From positions 310,001 through 374,000 of the forward strand of contig JAJEBW010000018.1 of the NCBI GenBank assembly GCA_022822325.1: 64,000 nt of DNA. The letters run 5' to 3'. Positions 1 to 10,448 of this stretch are shown piece by piece. Position numbers and translations under genes: made by a program. This DNA comes from Gemmatimonadota bacterium. Its GTDB lineage: Bacteria; Gemmatimonadota; Gemmatimonadetes; Longimicrobiales; Gaopeijiaceae. Each line of letters starts with the position of its first letter. Position 1 is the first letter of the stretch. The notes beneath the pieces were generated by a model, which made no database searches, was not told where the DNA came from, and saw only the letters and a list, made by a program, of their open reading frames with translations.

Positions 1-703
1 CCTCGCCGTACTCGCGCAGCGCCGCGTCCAGCTCCTCGGCCACGCCGCGCGCGATCCGGTCGATGCGGAAGTAGGCGATTCCCTCCTCCGCCCAAGTGGC
101 CGCAACCGCCTCCACGTGCACGTTGTCGCGAACGATCTCCAGCGGGACCGGTTCGGCGAGGCCGTCGCGCGCAACCCGGATCCGCACCACCGTCCCGGGC
201 TCGCCGCGGATCGAATCGCGCGCCTGGTCCAGCGTCCATTCCCGCGCGTCGTGGCCCTCCACCCACACGATCCGGTCCCCCACCAGCATTCCCACCCCCT
301 CGGCCGGGGTCTCGCGGAAGACCGCCGTAACGGTGACGCGTCCGCCCATCAGCGTGATCTGCACCCCGATTCCCGCGTAGTTGCCGGTGTTGGTTTCCTG
401 AAAGCGGCCGTATTCGTCGGGGGTGTAGATGGTGGCGTAGGGGTCGTCGAGCTGTTCGAGCAGGCCGTCCAGGGCGCGCTCCCAGAGGACGCTGTCGGCG
501 AGCGCCGTGCTGTGGTAGCGCGAAATCGTCGAGAGCGCTCCCAGGAAGATCCGGGCCTCGTCGGACTGGAGGTCGACGGCGGCGCCGTTGCCGGGCGGAA
601 GACTCTGGGCGGCGATGGGGGAGGGGGGCGCGGGGAGCCCGGTGAGAAGGAGTCCGGGAAGAAGGAGGGCGAGAACCGTGGCGGTTCGGAACCGGATTCG
701 CAT
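1..703 (-). CDS. Carboxy-terminal processing protease (S41 family), N-terminal part
   Basis: Read by hand on the minus strand from the ATG at 701-703; the gene runs off the left edge, so only about 234 residues are visible. An N-terminal hydrophobic segment (residues 8-33, ending near AAQ) is a probable Sec signal peptide, so the product acts in the periplasm. A helical segment with the motif LLEQLDDPYATIYTP follows, typical of the region before the PDZ domain in CtpA/Prc proteases. A PDZ domain comes next (about residues 95-180; GIGVQITLMGG, VGDRIVWVEG, GEPGTVVRIRVARDG), then the start of the S41 core (GIAYFRIDRIARG). The catalytic Ser/Lys lie outside the window, so activity cannot be judged. 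The family trims C termini of periplasmic or secreted proteins. It is divergent from nadE. Confidence 0.85.
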   Translation of the reverse strand, partial: MRIRFRTATVLALLLPGLLLTGLPAPPSPIAAQSLPPGNGAAVDLQSDEARIFLGALSTISRYHSTALADSVLWERALDGLLEQLDDPYATIYTPDEYGRFQETNTGNYAGIGVQITLMGGRVTVTAVFRETPAEGVGMLVGDRIVWVEGHDAREWTLDQARDSIRGEPGTVVRIRVARDGLAEPVPLEIVRDNVHVEAVAATWAEEGIAYFRIDRIARGVAEELDAALREYGE

Positions 704-933
704 GGGGTCGTCTTTCGCTGGCGGAACGAATGCGCTGGCGGAATGGATGCGGCCGCGGCCGGGCGGGCCGGAGGAAGCCGAAGCGGGGCGACCGGACCGG
801 GGAGCCGGCCTGGGGAACCGGCCCTGGCCTCCGGGAACTTCCGGGCGCGCACGATGCAAGATAGGATAATGGTCGAAGGGACGTCCCCGGGGCCACCCCC
901 GCCGCCCAAGGTTCGCACCCAGGAAGGCACTTC
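704..933. promoter_or_regulatory. Divergent intergenic region between the S41 protease gene and nadE
   Basis: These 230 bases separate two divergent genes and must carry both promoters. The only AT-rich patch is at 860-872, where GATAAT (865-870, five of six matches to a -10 box) faces nadE; no convincing -35 box lies 16-18 bases upstream. The assignment is an inference. Confidence 0.3.
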
Positions 934-2799
934 ATGGCCGGAAGTCACCGCCTGCGGGCGACCCTCTGTCAGATCAAGCCGCGCAAGGGGGCGGTCGCCG
1001 CCAATGTCGCCCGGGTTCGCGAGGCCCTGCCCGCCGACGCCGGTCTTGCGGTCTTTCCGGAGGCCGTGCTCTCCGGGTACTTCGTCAAGGGGGCCGCGAA
1101 CGAGGTGGCGCTCGCTCCGGCCGGTCTGGTGTCGGCGCTGGGCGCTCCGCCGGCGGGGCGCGACTGCGATCTGGCGCTCGGCTTCTACGAGAGGGGGCGG
1201 CGGGGCGTCTACAACAGCATGGCCTACCTGACCCCGGCGCCGGGGGGCGACCGCTACGAGCTCCTTCACCTGCACCGCAAGGTCTTCCTTCCCACCTACG
1301 GCCTCTTCGAGGAGGAACGCTTCATCGAGCCGGGCCGCGAGGTCTCCGCCTTCGACACCCGCTTCGGCCGCTTCGGAATGCTCATCTGCGAGGACCTGTG
1401 GCACGCGATCACTCCCTCGATCCTCGCGCTCGACGGCGCCGAACTGATCCTGGCCGGCTGCGCCTCCCCGGCCCGCGGCTTTCGCGCCCGCTCCGTCCGT
1501 CCCGAAAACCTCGAAGAATGGGACCGGATCGCGGCCCGCACCGCGCGCGAACACGGGGTCTTCATGCTGGTCTCGCAACTCGCCGGATCGGAGGGGGGGA
1601 AGATCTTTCCGGGCGGATCTTCGGCGTGGGGCCCGGATGGCGCGCTCCTCGAACGGGCTCCGCTCTTTGCCGAGGCAAGCGTCCCGGCGGAGGTCGATTT
1701 CGAGGAGATCCCGAGGGTGCGGACCGCGTCGCCCTTCCTGGCCGATCTGAGCACGGCTCTGCCCCGGTTGCGCCGGTCGCTGGACCGGGCCTGGGAGGGA
1801 AGTTCCGCGCGTCGCCGGATGGGGGCCGCGGCGGGCGCCCGGGTGGCCGGGAAGGGGGTTGGGGGAGGGGTGGGCGGAGGGGTGGATGGGGGGAAGGGAC
1901 GGGCGGAGGAGAGGAAGGGGGAAGGGGTGTGGGGGAAGCGAGATGGGGAGAGAGCCCCGCATCGTCCCGGCGAGAGAGACCGCGCTGCCCTCGAGATCGA
2001 CGCGCCCCTGGTGGAGGCCGCGCTGATCGAATTCATTCGCGAAGAGGTGGTGCGCCGCAGGGGATTCGCGGCGGTGGTGGTGGGGGTGTCGGGGGGGGTG
2101 GACTCGGCGGTCTCCCTCGCATTGGCGGCCCGGGCTCTGGGTCCCGAGAATGTCTTCGGCTTTCGTCTTCCCTGCGCGACCTCGAGCCCCGCCAGCCTGA
2201 CCCACGCCGCGCTCGTCCTCGAACAGGTCGGCGCCCGCTCCGGCACCATCGACATCAGCGCCGCCGTGGACGCCTGCGCCGCGGCCTGCGACCCCGCGAT
2301 GACCCCCGAACGCCGCGGCAATCTGGCCGCCCGGATCCGCGCCGCCATCCTCTTCGACCAGTCGGCCCGCCTGGGAGCGCTTCCCCTCGGCACCGGCAAC
2401 AAGAGCGAAAGGCTCCTCGGATACTACACGTGGCACGGCGACGATTCCCCCCCGATCAATCCCCTGGGCGATCTCCTCAAGACGCAGGTGTGGCAGCTTG
2501 CCCGCCACCTGGACATCCCGCCGGAAATCGTGGACAAGCCGGCCAGCGCGGATCTGGTGCAGGGCGTGGACGACGAGGACGAACTCGGGATCGGATACCA
2601 CCGCGCCGACCCGATCCTGGACTGGCTCCTGAAGGGCCATGGCGTGGATGCGCTGGTGCGGCGCGGCTTCGACCCGGAGGAGGTCGGGATCGTCTGGGGC
2701 CGTCTCTCGTCGACCCACTGGAAGCGCGAACTGGCGACCGTGGCCACCCTCTCGGACAGCTCGATCGGGGCATCGTACCTGCGGCCGGTGGACTATTGA
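934..2799 (+). CDS. nadE: Glutamine-dependent NAD+ synthase
   Basis: Catalyses ATP-dependent amidation of deamido-NAD to NAD+, using glutamine as nitrogen donor. It is a cytoplasmic two-domain enzyme of 621 residues. The N-terminal nitrilase-type glutaminase shows the expected Glu-Lys-Cys triad: E43 (FPEAVLSGY), K116 (LHRKVFLP) and C152 (LICEDLWH). The C-terminal ATP-pyrophosphatase domain has the PP-loop SGGVDS at residues 386-391 and a GTGNKSERLLGYYT segment. The two domains are joined by an unusual linker (about residues 290-352) very rich in Gly, Arg and Lys, encoded by G-runs at 1848-1950. Length is within the family range. The ATG at 934 follows a long divergent spacer. Downstream it converges on a minus-strand gene with a hairpin between them. 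Confidence 0.96.
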   Translation: MAGSHRLRATLCQIKPRKGAVAANVARVREALPADAGLAVFPEAVLSGYFVKGAANEVALAPAGLVSALGAPPAGRDCDLALGFYERGRRGVYNSMAYLTPAPGGDRYELLHLHRKVFLPTYGLFEEERFIEPGREVSAFDTRFGRFGMLICEDLWHAITPSILALDGAELILAGCASPARGFRARSVRPENLEEWDRIAARTAREHGVFMLVSQLAGSEGGKIFPGGSSAWGPDGALLERAPLFAEASVPAEVDFEEIPRVRTASPFLADLSTALPRLRRSLDRAWEGSSARRRMGAAAGARVAGKGVGGGVGGGVDGGKGRAEERKGEGVWGKRDGERAPHRPGERDRAALEIDAPLVEAALIEFIREEVVRRRGFAAVVVGVSGGVDSAVSLALAARALGPENVFGFRLPCATSSPASLTHAALVLEQVGARSGTIDISAAVDACAAACDPAMTPERRGNLAARIRAAILFDQSARLGALPLGTGNKSERLLGYYTWHGDDSPPINPLGDLLKTQVWQLARHLDIPPEIVDKPASADLVQGVDDEDELGIGYHRADPILDWLLKGHGVDALVRRGFDPEEVGIVWGRLSSTHWKRELATVATLSDSSIGASYLRPVDY

Positions 2800-2832
2800 G
2801 ATAAGGGGCGAGGATGCAGATGCTCCCTTATC
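2800..2832. terminator. Inverted repeat between convergent genes
   Basis: GATAAGGG (2800-2807) and CCCTTATC (2825-2832) form a perfect 8-bp inverted repeat with a 17-base loop. It starts one base after the nadE stop and overlaps the last codon and stop of the convergent gene. Its place suggests a bidirectional transcript end for both genes. There is no T-tract, so this is a moderate inference. Confidence 0.45.
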
Positions 2833-3835
2833 CCGGCGTCAGCTCCCCGTCGATGATCGCCGCCAGCTCCTCCTCCCGCCGCCAGTGAGCCTCCAGTTCG
2901 CGAAGCTCCATCTCGAGGAGCATCCGCTCGCACTCCTCGTGCACCGCGATCTCCAACGCGACCTGGCCGGCGTCGCTGAGAGAGCCCAGCGCCGCTCCCT
3001 CGCCCAGGATCTGTTCCGGCAGCCGCTCGGTTCCCCCGGCGAAGTCGATCAGGCGGACGGCCTCCTCCACCCGTTTCTCCGACGACCCGGCGAAGTGGTG
3101 GTAGGCCAGGACGCGGCGCAGCACCCGCGAGGCGTCGTGGGGGTCGAGCCGCCGCCCCCCCTCCCCCTCCCCCGGGTGGCCGCGGCGCCGGCAGCGCGGA
3201 CAGGGAAGCCGCACCCCGGCGAATCCCTGGTCGCCCGTCGCCACCAGATCCTCGCGGGAGCGAAACCGCACCGATGGCAGCGGGAATCCGCAACGGCCGC
3301 ATGCACCCGGGTCCTTCAGCGCCGATCCCCGGAAGCGCAGCCAGCGGGCCCCGCCGGCGACGACCCCCGGCATCCGCCGCCAGAGGATCCACGCGGCCAC
3401 GAAGCTGATCCCCCCGGTTGCCATCGATCCGGCGATCACCCCGCCCGCCGCGGCCGCCCCCGCAACCGCCAGACGCCGGTGCCGCTCGCGCCGGTCCCGG
3501 AACTCGCGTCCGAAGCGCCACCACGCCTGTTCCCGCATCCGAGCCCTCCCCACTCGCACGATCTCGAGCGGTCCCGCCTCGAAGAGCGCGATGTTTTCGG
3601 TCCGGTGCAGGAGCCGCGCGCGATCGGTCAGGATCTTTTCCAGCTCCTCCAAAGCCTCCCAGCGCGATTCGATCGGAACCAGCGACCACCGCTTGCAGGC
3701 CGCGCAGATTTGCCAGAGACGGCCGCGGATGGGATCGCAGGCCACCCGGCTCCCCAGATTGAGATGCTCCAGCGCGTCGTTCGGGCGGAAGGGTTCGTTG
3801 CACACCAGGCAGGTGCGGTACGGCGTCACCGTCAT
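2828..3835 (-). CDS. Hypothetical zinc-ribbon protein with a central membrane-like segment
   Basis: A 335-residue protein not recognised as any named family. Cysteine pairs suggest metal-binding ribbons: C9-x2-C12 and C44-x2-C47 near the N terminus, and CGRC and CPRC pairs around residues 183-220. A hydrophobic stretch (about residues 122-152, Ala/Gly rich, ending in AAWILW) could be one long or two short membrane segments. The C-terminal third is helical and acidic with many Glu/Leu (for example EECERMLLEMELRELEAHW), likely coiled coil. No catalytic motif is visible. The ATG at 3835 gives the N-terminal CxxC intact. The gene is alone on its strand, convergent with nadE. Function unknown. Confidence 0.7.
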   Translation of the reverse strand: MTVTPYRTCLVCNEPFRPNDALEHLNLGSRVACDPIRGRLWQICAACKRWSLVPIESRWEALEELEKILTDRARLLHRTENIALFEAGPLEIVRVGRARMREQAWWRFGREFRDRRERHRRLAVAGAAAAGGVIAGSMATGGISFVAAWILWRRMPGVVAGGARWLRFRGSALKDPGACGRCGFPLPSVRFRSREDLVATGDQGFAGVRLPCPRCRRRGHPGEGEGGRRLDPHDASRVLRRVLAYHHFAGSSEKRVEEAVRLIDFAGGTERLPEQILGEGAALGSLSDAGQVALEIAVHEECERMLLEMELRELEAHWRREEELAAIIDGELTPG

Positions 3836-4201
3836 CGGCGCTCCGGTCCTCCCTCCTCGCAGCCCGGCCCGGCCGAATCCCCCAGGCAGCGACGGGTGCG
3901 CGGCGTTTCGCGTCCTTCGCCGGGGAACAAGCGATATAGCATTTCAGACTCGAACCCAGTGGCTTCGCCGCGGCAGCTCATCGGGCCACCGCAAGCCTGC
4001 GGCCCGGTTTGATTGCGCGGGCGGGCGGCGCGAAGATGCGATGCCGGTTTCCGTCTCGTCCGCGCGGCCCGTCTTCGCCATCCTTGCTTCCCACGCTTTC
4101 TTCCCCGACGCCTCTTCTCAATCGATCTTCCTCTCGATCGGTCCCCCCATCGCCCTTCCCATCGCCGGTTCTCCTTCCCCGGCCCCGTCCGCGGAGCGTC
4201 C
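3836..4201. other. Divergent intergenic region upstream of pabA
   Basis: No gene was found in these 366 bases. A hairpin at 3982-4006 (CGGG/CCCG outer and CCGCA/TGCGG inner stem, AGCC loop) is followed by GTTTGATT and looks like a plus-strand terminator. On the minus strand, TGCTATAT near 3935-3942 resembles an extended -10 for the zinc-ribbon gene. The frame of pabA is open upstream to about 4013 but has only a TTG there, so that extension was not used. Confidence 0.35.
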
Positions 4202-4828
4202 ATGCTGGTCGTGATCGACAACTACGATTCCTTCACCTGGAACCTTGTGCAGATCCTGGGCGACCTCGGAGCGGCGCCGCGCGTCCATCGCAACGACGCG
4301 GTCACTCCCGGTGCGCTGCGGCGAATGGGCGCCACCCGGTTGGTGGTTTCCCCCGGTCCGAAGACGCCCGCCGAGGCCGGGGTCAGCGTAGCGGCGATTC
4401 GCGAGCTGGGGCCGGAGATGCCGGTGCTGGGGGTCTGCCTGGGGCATCAGGCGATTGGTGAAGCCTACGGAGGGCGCACGATCCGCGCATCCCGCACGGT
4501 GCACGGGAAGACCTCGCTGGTGGTTCATGACGGCGATCCGCTCTTCGCCGGGATTCCCTCGCCGGTGGAGGTCGCCCGCTATCACTCGCTGGTGACCGAT
4601 CCCCGGCTTCCCCCCGCGCTGAGAGCCATCGCCTGGAGCGCCGATCCCGGCGACGGCGGCGAGGTTCAGGCCATGCGCCACCGCAGCCATCCGGTCTGGG
4701 GGGTCCAGTTTCATCCCGAGTCGTGGTTCACCGCCGGGGGAAGGAAGCTGCTGGCCAACTTCCTTGCGATGGGCAGGGACGCGCCGGCCATGGGCGAAGG
4801 CGCATCGACCCCGGACGACGACGCATGA
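4202..4828 (+). CDS. pabA: Glutamine amidotransferase subunit of aminodeoxychorismate/anthranilate synthase
   Basis: Class I glutamine amidotransferase of 208 residues that releases ammonia from glutamine for a chorismate-using partner (PabB or TrpE). The start is diagnostic (VIDNYDSFTWNLVQ, residues 4-17). The nucleophile is C79 in GVCLGHQ and the His/Glu pair is H171/E173 in FHPES, so the triad is complete. The ATG at 4202 gives the standard N terminus. PabA and TrpG cannot be told apart from this chain alone, and no PabB or TrpE gene lies in the window. It heads a long same-strand run, 16 bases before kdsB, so it may be the first gene of the Kdo/LPS operon. Confidence 0.9.
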   Translation: MLVVIDNYDSFTWNLVQILGDLGAAPRVHRNDAVTPGALRRMGATRLVVSPGPKTPAEAGVSVAAIRELGPEMPVLGVCLGHQAIGEAYGGRTIRASRTVHGKTSLVVHDGDPLFAGIPSPVEVARYHSLVTDPRLPPALRAIAWSADPGDGGEVQAMRHRSHPVWGVQFHPESWFTAGGRKLLANFLAMGRDAPAMGEGASTPDDDA

Positions 4829-4844
4829 CCTCCCTCTCCCCCGC

Positions 4845-7306
<2,462 letters not shown>

Positions 7307-7416
7307 GGGCCGGCGCGGACCCGGCGGGAGGACGAGCCGCGGCGGGAGCGCGCGAGCCGGAGAGCGGGCCCCGCACGGAAGGCGAGGCACGAAGGCCAGA
7401 ATGGACGGAGCGGCGG

Positions 7417-8250
7417 ATGAACAGACCGGCAGGCGATGGACGGGGGTTCTTCGCGGGGGACTTCGCCCTCATCGCCGGTCCCTGCGTGCTCGAGGACGAC
7501 GATCTGAATCTGGAGGTGGCCCGGGGCGTGCGCGAAGCGGCGCGGGAGGCGGGGATGCGGGCGATCTTCAAGGCCTCCTTCGACAAGGCCAACCGCTCGC
7601 GGCTGGGCTCGCCGCGCGGCCCCGGACTCGGCCGCGGGCTCGAACTGCTGGCCCGGGTGCGCGAGGAGTCCGGACTCCCGGTCCTCACCGACATCCACGA
7701 GGCGCGCCAGGCGGCGGCGGTCGCCGAGGTGGCCGACGCGCTGCAGATCCCCGCCTTTCTCTGCCGCCAGACCTCGCTCCTGGTGGCCGCGGGCCGGACC
7801 GGGCGCGCCGTCAACATCAAGAAGGGACAGTGGATGCCGCCCGCCGCGATGGCCGGGGCGGTCGAGAAGGTGCGGAGCGCGGGGGAAGGGCAGGTGGCGG
7901 TGACCGAGCGCGGGGCCTCCTTCGGGTACGGCGACCTGGTCGTCGACATGCGGAACTTCGCGCGCATCCGCGAGGCGGCCGGCGCACCGGTCGTCTTCGA
8001 CGGAACCCACTCGGTGCAGCGTCCGGGAGCGTCCGGGGACGGTTCGACCGGAGGCGCCCCCGAGTTCATTCGGCCACTGGTGCGCGCGGCGGTCGCGGCC
8101 GGTTGCGACGGGCTCTTCCTCGAGGTTCACCCCGATCCCCCCTCCGCCCCCTCCGACGGCTCGAACATGCTGCCATTGAAGGAGCTCGGCGAGGTGCTCG
8201 GCGAAGTCTCCCGTATCCGCGCGGCGCTGGCCGGAGCGCCGGACCGATGA
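7417..8250 (+). CDS. kdsA: 3-deoxy-8-phosphooctulonate synthase (Kdo-8-phosphate synthase)
   Basis: Condenses phosphoenolpyruvate with D-arabinose 5-phosphate to Kdo-8-phosphate, the first committed Kdo step. 277 residues, normal length. Motifs: IAGPCVLEDD near the N terminus, KASFDKANRS, LTDIHE, QIPAFLCRQT, NIKKGQWMPP, TERGASFGYGDLVVDM and DGTHSVQ/EVHPDP in the TIM-barrel core. The ATG at 7417 is preceded by a weak purine-rich site and is the first start that leaves the standard N terminus. Its last bases overlap the kdsC start (ATGA). Confidence 0.96.
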   Translation: MNRPAGDGRGFFAGDFALIAGPCVLEDDDLNLEVARGVREAAREAGMRAIFKASFDKANRSRLGSPRGPGLGRGLELLARVREESGLPVLTDIHEARQAAAVAEVADALQIPAFLCRQTSLLVAAGRTGRAVNIKKGQWMPPAAMAGAVEKVRSAGEGQVAVTERGASFGYGDLVVDMRNFARIREAAGAPVVFDGTHSVQRPGASGDGSTGGAPEFIRPLVRAAVAAGCDGLFLEVHPDPPSAPSDGSNMLPLKELGEVLGEVSRIRAALAGAPDR

Positions 8251-8825
8251 GCGCCGCCGCCCCGTGCGGTCCGCCGGCGCTGGCCGGGGCAACCGCGCGC
8301 CGAGTCCGCATGGTCGTACTGGACGTGGATGGGGTGATGACCGATGGCGGCGTCTATATGGGAGCCACCGCGAATGGCGAATCCGTGGAACTCAAGCGCT
8401 TCGACGTGCGCGACGGTCTCGGCATCCGTCTGATGGCGAAGGCCGGTCTGCACCTGGCGATCGTGTCGGGGCGGGTCTCCGAGTCGACCCGCCTGCGCGC
8501 GGCCGAGCTTGGGGTGGACGAGGTCCACCAGGACGGGGGGGCGCGCAAGATCCCGGTCATCGCGCGCCTCATGGAAGCCCGGGGGGTACGCTGGGAGGAG
8601 GTGGCGCTCCTGGGCGACGATCTCGCCGACCTCCCCGCGCTGCGCCGCGTGGGGTTGCCCGCGACGGTCGCGAACGGGGCGCCGGAGGTTTGCGAGGTGG
8701 CCCTGTGGCAGGGGAAGAGGGTGGGGGGCGGGGGGGCGGTGCGAGAGTTCGCCGAGGCTCTGCTGCGGGCCCGCAACGAATGGACGAGGCTGGTCGATGA
8801 GTACTGTCGCGAGCGTGACGGCTGA
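8247..8825 (+). CDS. kdsC: 3-deoxy-D-manno-octulosonate 8-phosphate phosphatase
   Basis: HAD-family phosphatase that removes phosphate from Kdo-8-phosphate. 192 residues. The nucleophile/acid pair is D26 and D28 in VVLDVDGVMTDG, followed by FDVRDGLGIRLM, a Ser-containing motif II in LAIVSGR, and the late acidic motif GDDLADLPALR. The cap is minimal, as in the tetrameric KdsC subfamily. A Gly-rich segment (GKRVGGGGAVRE) matches the C-terminal tail that closes the active site in the family. It starts inside the kdsA stop and its last 29 bases overlap the start of kdsD, so the three Kdo genes are tightly coupled. Confidence 0.94.
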   Translation: MSAAAPCGPPALAGATARRVRMVVLDVDGVMTDGGVYMGATANGESVELKRFDVRDGLGIRLMAKAGLHLAIVSGRVSESTRLRAAELGVDEVHQDGGARKIPVIARLMEARGVRWEEVALLGDDLADLPALRRVGLPATVANGAPEVCEVALWQGKRVGGGGAVREFAEALLRARNEWTRLVDEYCRERDG

Positions 8826-9822
8826 AGCGGGCGCACCCGGGGGCCGCCTGGCGCTGGTGAGGGAAGGGCGGCGGGTGCTGCGGGCCGAGGCGAAGGCGGT
8901 GGAGGCGCTGGCCGGGCGTCTCGGGGATTCCTTCGCGCGGGCGGCCGAGCTCGCGGCCGCGAGCCGCGAGACGATCGTGCTCACCGGGATCGGCAAGTCG
9001 GGACTGGTCGCGCGCAAGGTGGCCGCAACGATGACCGCCACCGGCATGGCCGCCGCCTTCGTGCACCCGGTGGATGCGCTGCACGGCGACCTGGGGATCA
9101 TCGCCCGGGACGCGGTCCTCCTGGTCTTCTCCCGGAGCGGCGCCACCACCGAACTGCTCGGTCTCCTGGCCACCGACGCGGCGCGCCGCACCACTCTGGT
9201 GGCGCTCGTCGGCGATCTCGATTCTCCGCTGGCGCGCCGCGCCGACGTGGTGCTCGATTGCGAGGTGGACGAAGAGGCGTGCGCGCTGGGGCTCTCCCCC
9301 ACCACCTCCACCACCGCCGCCCTCGCCATGGGAGACGCTCTTGCGGTGGCGGCGGCCCGGTTGCGCGGCTTCGGCGCGGACGACTTCGCCCGGCTCCATC
9401 CCGGCGGCGCCCTGGGCCGGCGTCTCTCGGTGCGGGTCCGCGACGCGATGATCGCCGAGGACTACCCCGCCGTCGCGGCCGGCGCCACCGCGCGCGAGCT
9501 CATCCTCCCCCTGGCCCGGATGCGGGGAACGGTCCCGGTCGTCGACGCGGGCCGCGCCCTCGTCGGGATCGTCACCGCGGGAGACCTGGCCCGCCTCATG
9601 GAGCGCGAGACGGATTTCCTCGATCTTCCGGTTTCGGCTTTCATGACCGCCGAGCCGCGCATCGCCTTCCCCGACGAGAGCGGAATCGCCGCCACTCACC
9701 GAATGCAGCGGCACGGCGTCATGGCGCTTCCGGTCCTTGACGGACGCATTCTGGTCGGCATCGTTCACCTTCACGACCTGTTGCGCGCGGGCGCGCTTCA
9801 CCCGGAGGGCACCAGCGAATGA
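8797..9822 (+). CDS. kdsD: D-arabinose 5-phosphate isomerase
   Basis: Interconverts ribulose 5-phosphate and arabinose 5-phosphate, feeding KdsA. 341 residues: an N-terminal SIS domain (GIGKSG at 64-69, FVHPVDALHGDLG with H96, SRSGATTE, SPTTSTTAALAMGDALA) and two C-terminal CBS domains (from about residue 215; HPGGALGRRLSVRVRDAM introduces the first, and DLPVSAFMT the second). The ATG at 8797 overlaps kdsC by 29 bases; later starts would delete the helix before the SIS domain. Together with kdsA, kdsB and kdsC it completes cytoplasmic CMP-Kdo synthesis within this run. The next gene, lptC, starts in its stop. Confidence 0.95.
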   Translation: MSTVASVTAEAGAPGGRLALVREGRRVLRAEAKAVEALAGRLGDSFARAAELAAASRETIVLTGIGKSGLVARKVAATMTATGMAAAFVHPVDALHGDLGIIARDAVLLVFSRSGATTELLGLLATDAARRTTLVALVGDLDSPLARRADVVLDCEVDEEACALGLSPTTSTTAALAMGDALAVAAARLRGFGADDFARLHPGGALGRRLSVRVRDAMIAEDYPAVAAGATARELILPLARMRGTVPVVDAGRALVGIVTAGDLARLMERETDFLDLPVSAFMTAEPRIAFPDESGIAATHRMQRHGVMALPVLDGRILVGIVHLHDLLRAGALHPEGTSE

Positions 9823-10448
9823 ACTCTCCGCAACCCATCGTTTTCCGGTCCGTTCCCCCCCCTTCCTCCGGCGGCGTTTTCCCCCGGGATCCGAACCCCC
9901 GGCGCCGCCCGACGGGACTCGCGCTGCGCATGCCGCCGGCGATCCTGCTCCTGGCGCTGGCCTCCTGCACGATCGGCGTCGAACAGGAGACGGGCGAGGA
10001 GCTGGAAGCGGTCCAGGCGGACGAGATCGCCTACGGGGTGGAACACCGCATGACCCGCGAAGGAGTGCACTACTCGACGCTCGTCGCCGACAGCCTCTTC
10101 CTCTGGCGCGATTCCTCCCATGCGCGCGTGATGGGTCTCACCCTCATCGTCTTCGACGAACGCGGACGCCGCCGCGCCACCATCAACGCCGACACCGGCC
10201 GCCTGAGCCAGGTGACCGAAGAGCTCACCGCCACCGGGAACGCCATTCTGACGGTCATTGCGACGGGACAGGAGATCCGCACCGAGGAGCTCAACTTCTC
10301 CCAGGACGAGGACCGCGTCTGGTCGGATCTGCCGGTGGTGATGCGCGAGGCCGGGTGCGTGGTGGAGGGCGACCGCTTTCAGGCGGACATGGCCTTCGAC
10401 GATCTGAGGATCTGGGGCACTCGCGAGGGGGCGTGCGCCAACCGATGA
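9819..10448 (+). CDS. lptC: LptC-like LPS export protein (lipoprotein-like)
   Basis: Periplasmic, membrane-anchored bridge component of the Lpt machine that receives LPS from LptBFG. The coupled ATG at 9819 gives 209 residues. A second ATG at 9930 (residue 38) would put a classical lipoprotein signal at the N terminus (PPAILLLALASC, with Cys at 50), so the true start may be there. The mature part has the beta-rich LptC pattern: EEIxADE-like VQADEIAYGVEHRMTREG, ATINADTGRLS and TEELNFSQDEDRVWSD. It lies between kdsD and the OstA-like gene, the usual order kdsC/kdsD-lptC-lptA-lptB. The lipid anchor in place of a transmembrane helix is an inference. Confidence 0.85.
   Translation: MNSPQPIVFRSVPPPSSGGVFPRDPNPRRRPTGLALRMPPAILLLALASCTIGVEQETGEELEAVQADEIAYGVEHRMTREGVHYSTLVADSLFLWRDSSHARVMGLTLIVFDERGRRRATINADTGRLSQVTEELTATGNAILTVIATGQEIRTEELNFSQDEDRVWSDLPVVMREAGCVVEGDRFQADMAFDDLRIWGTREGACANR

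Noticed and set aside
349-2718. A long open frame on the minus strand across nadE
   Set aside because: Its translation is Arg/Pro/Gly rich without family motifs and lies antisense to a clear NAD synthase; long antisense frames are expected at this GC content.
3950-4010. GCCACTGGG and a T-arm-like GGTTCGAGT on the minus strand
   Set aside because: The other cobalamin aptamer segments and any acceptor or anticodon stems are missing, so neither a riboswitch nor a tRNA is supported.
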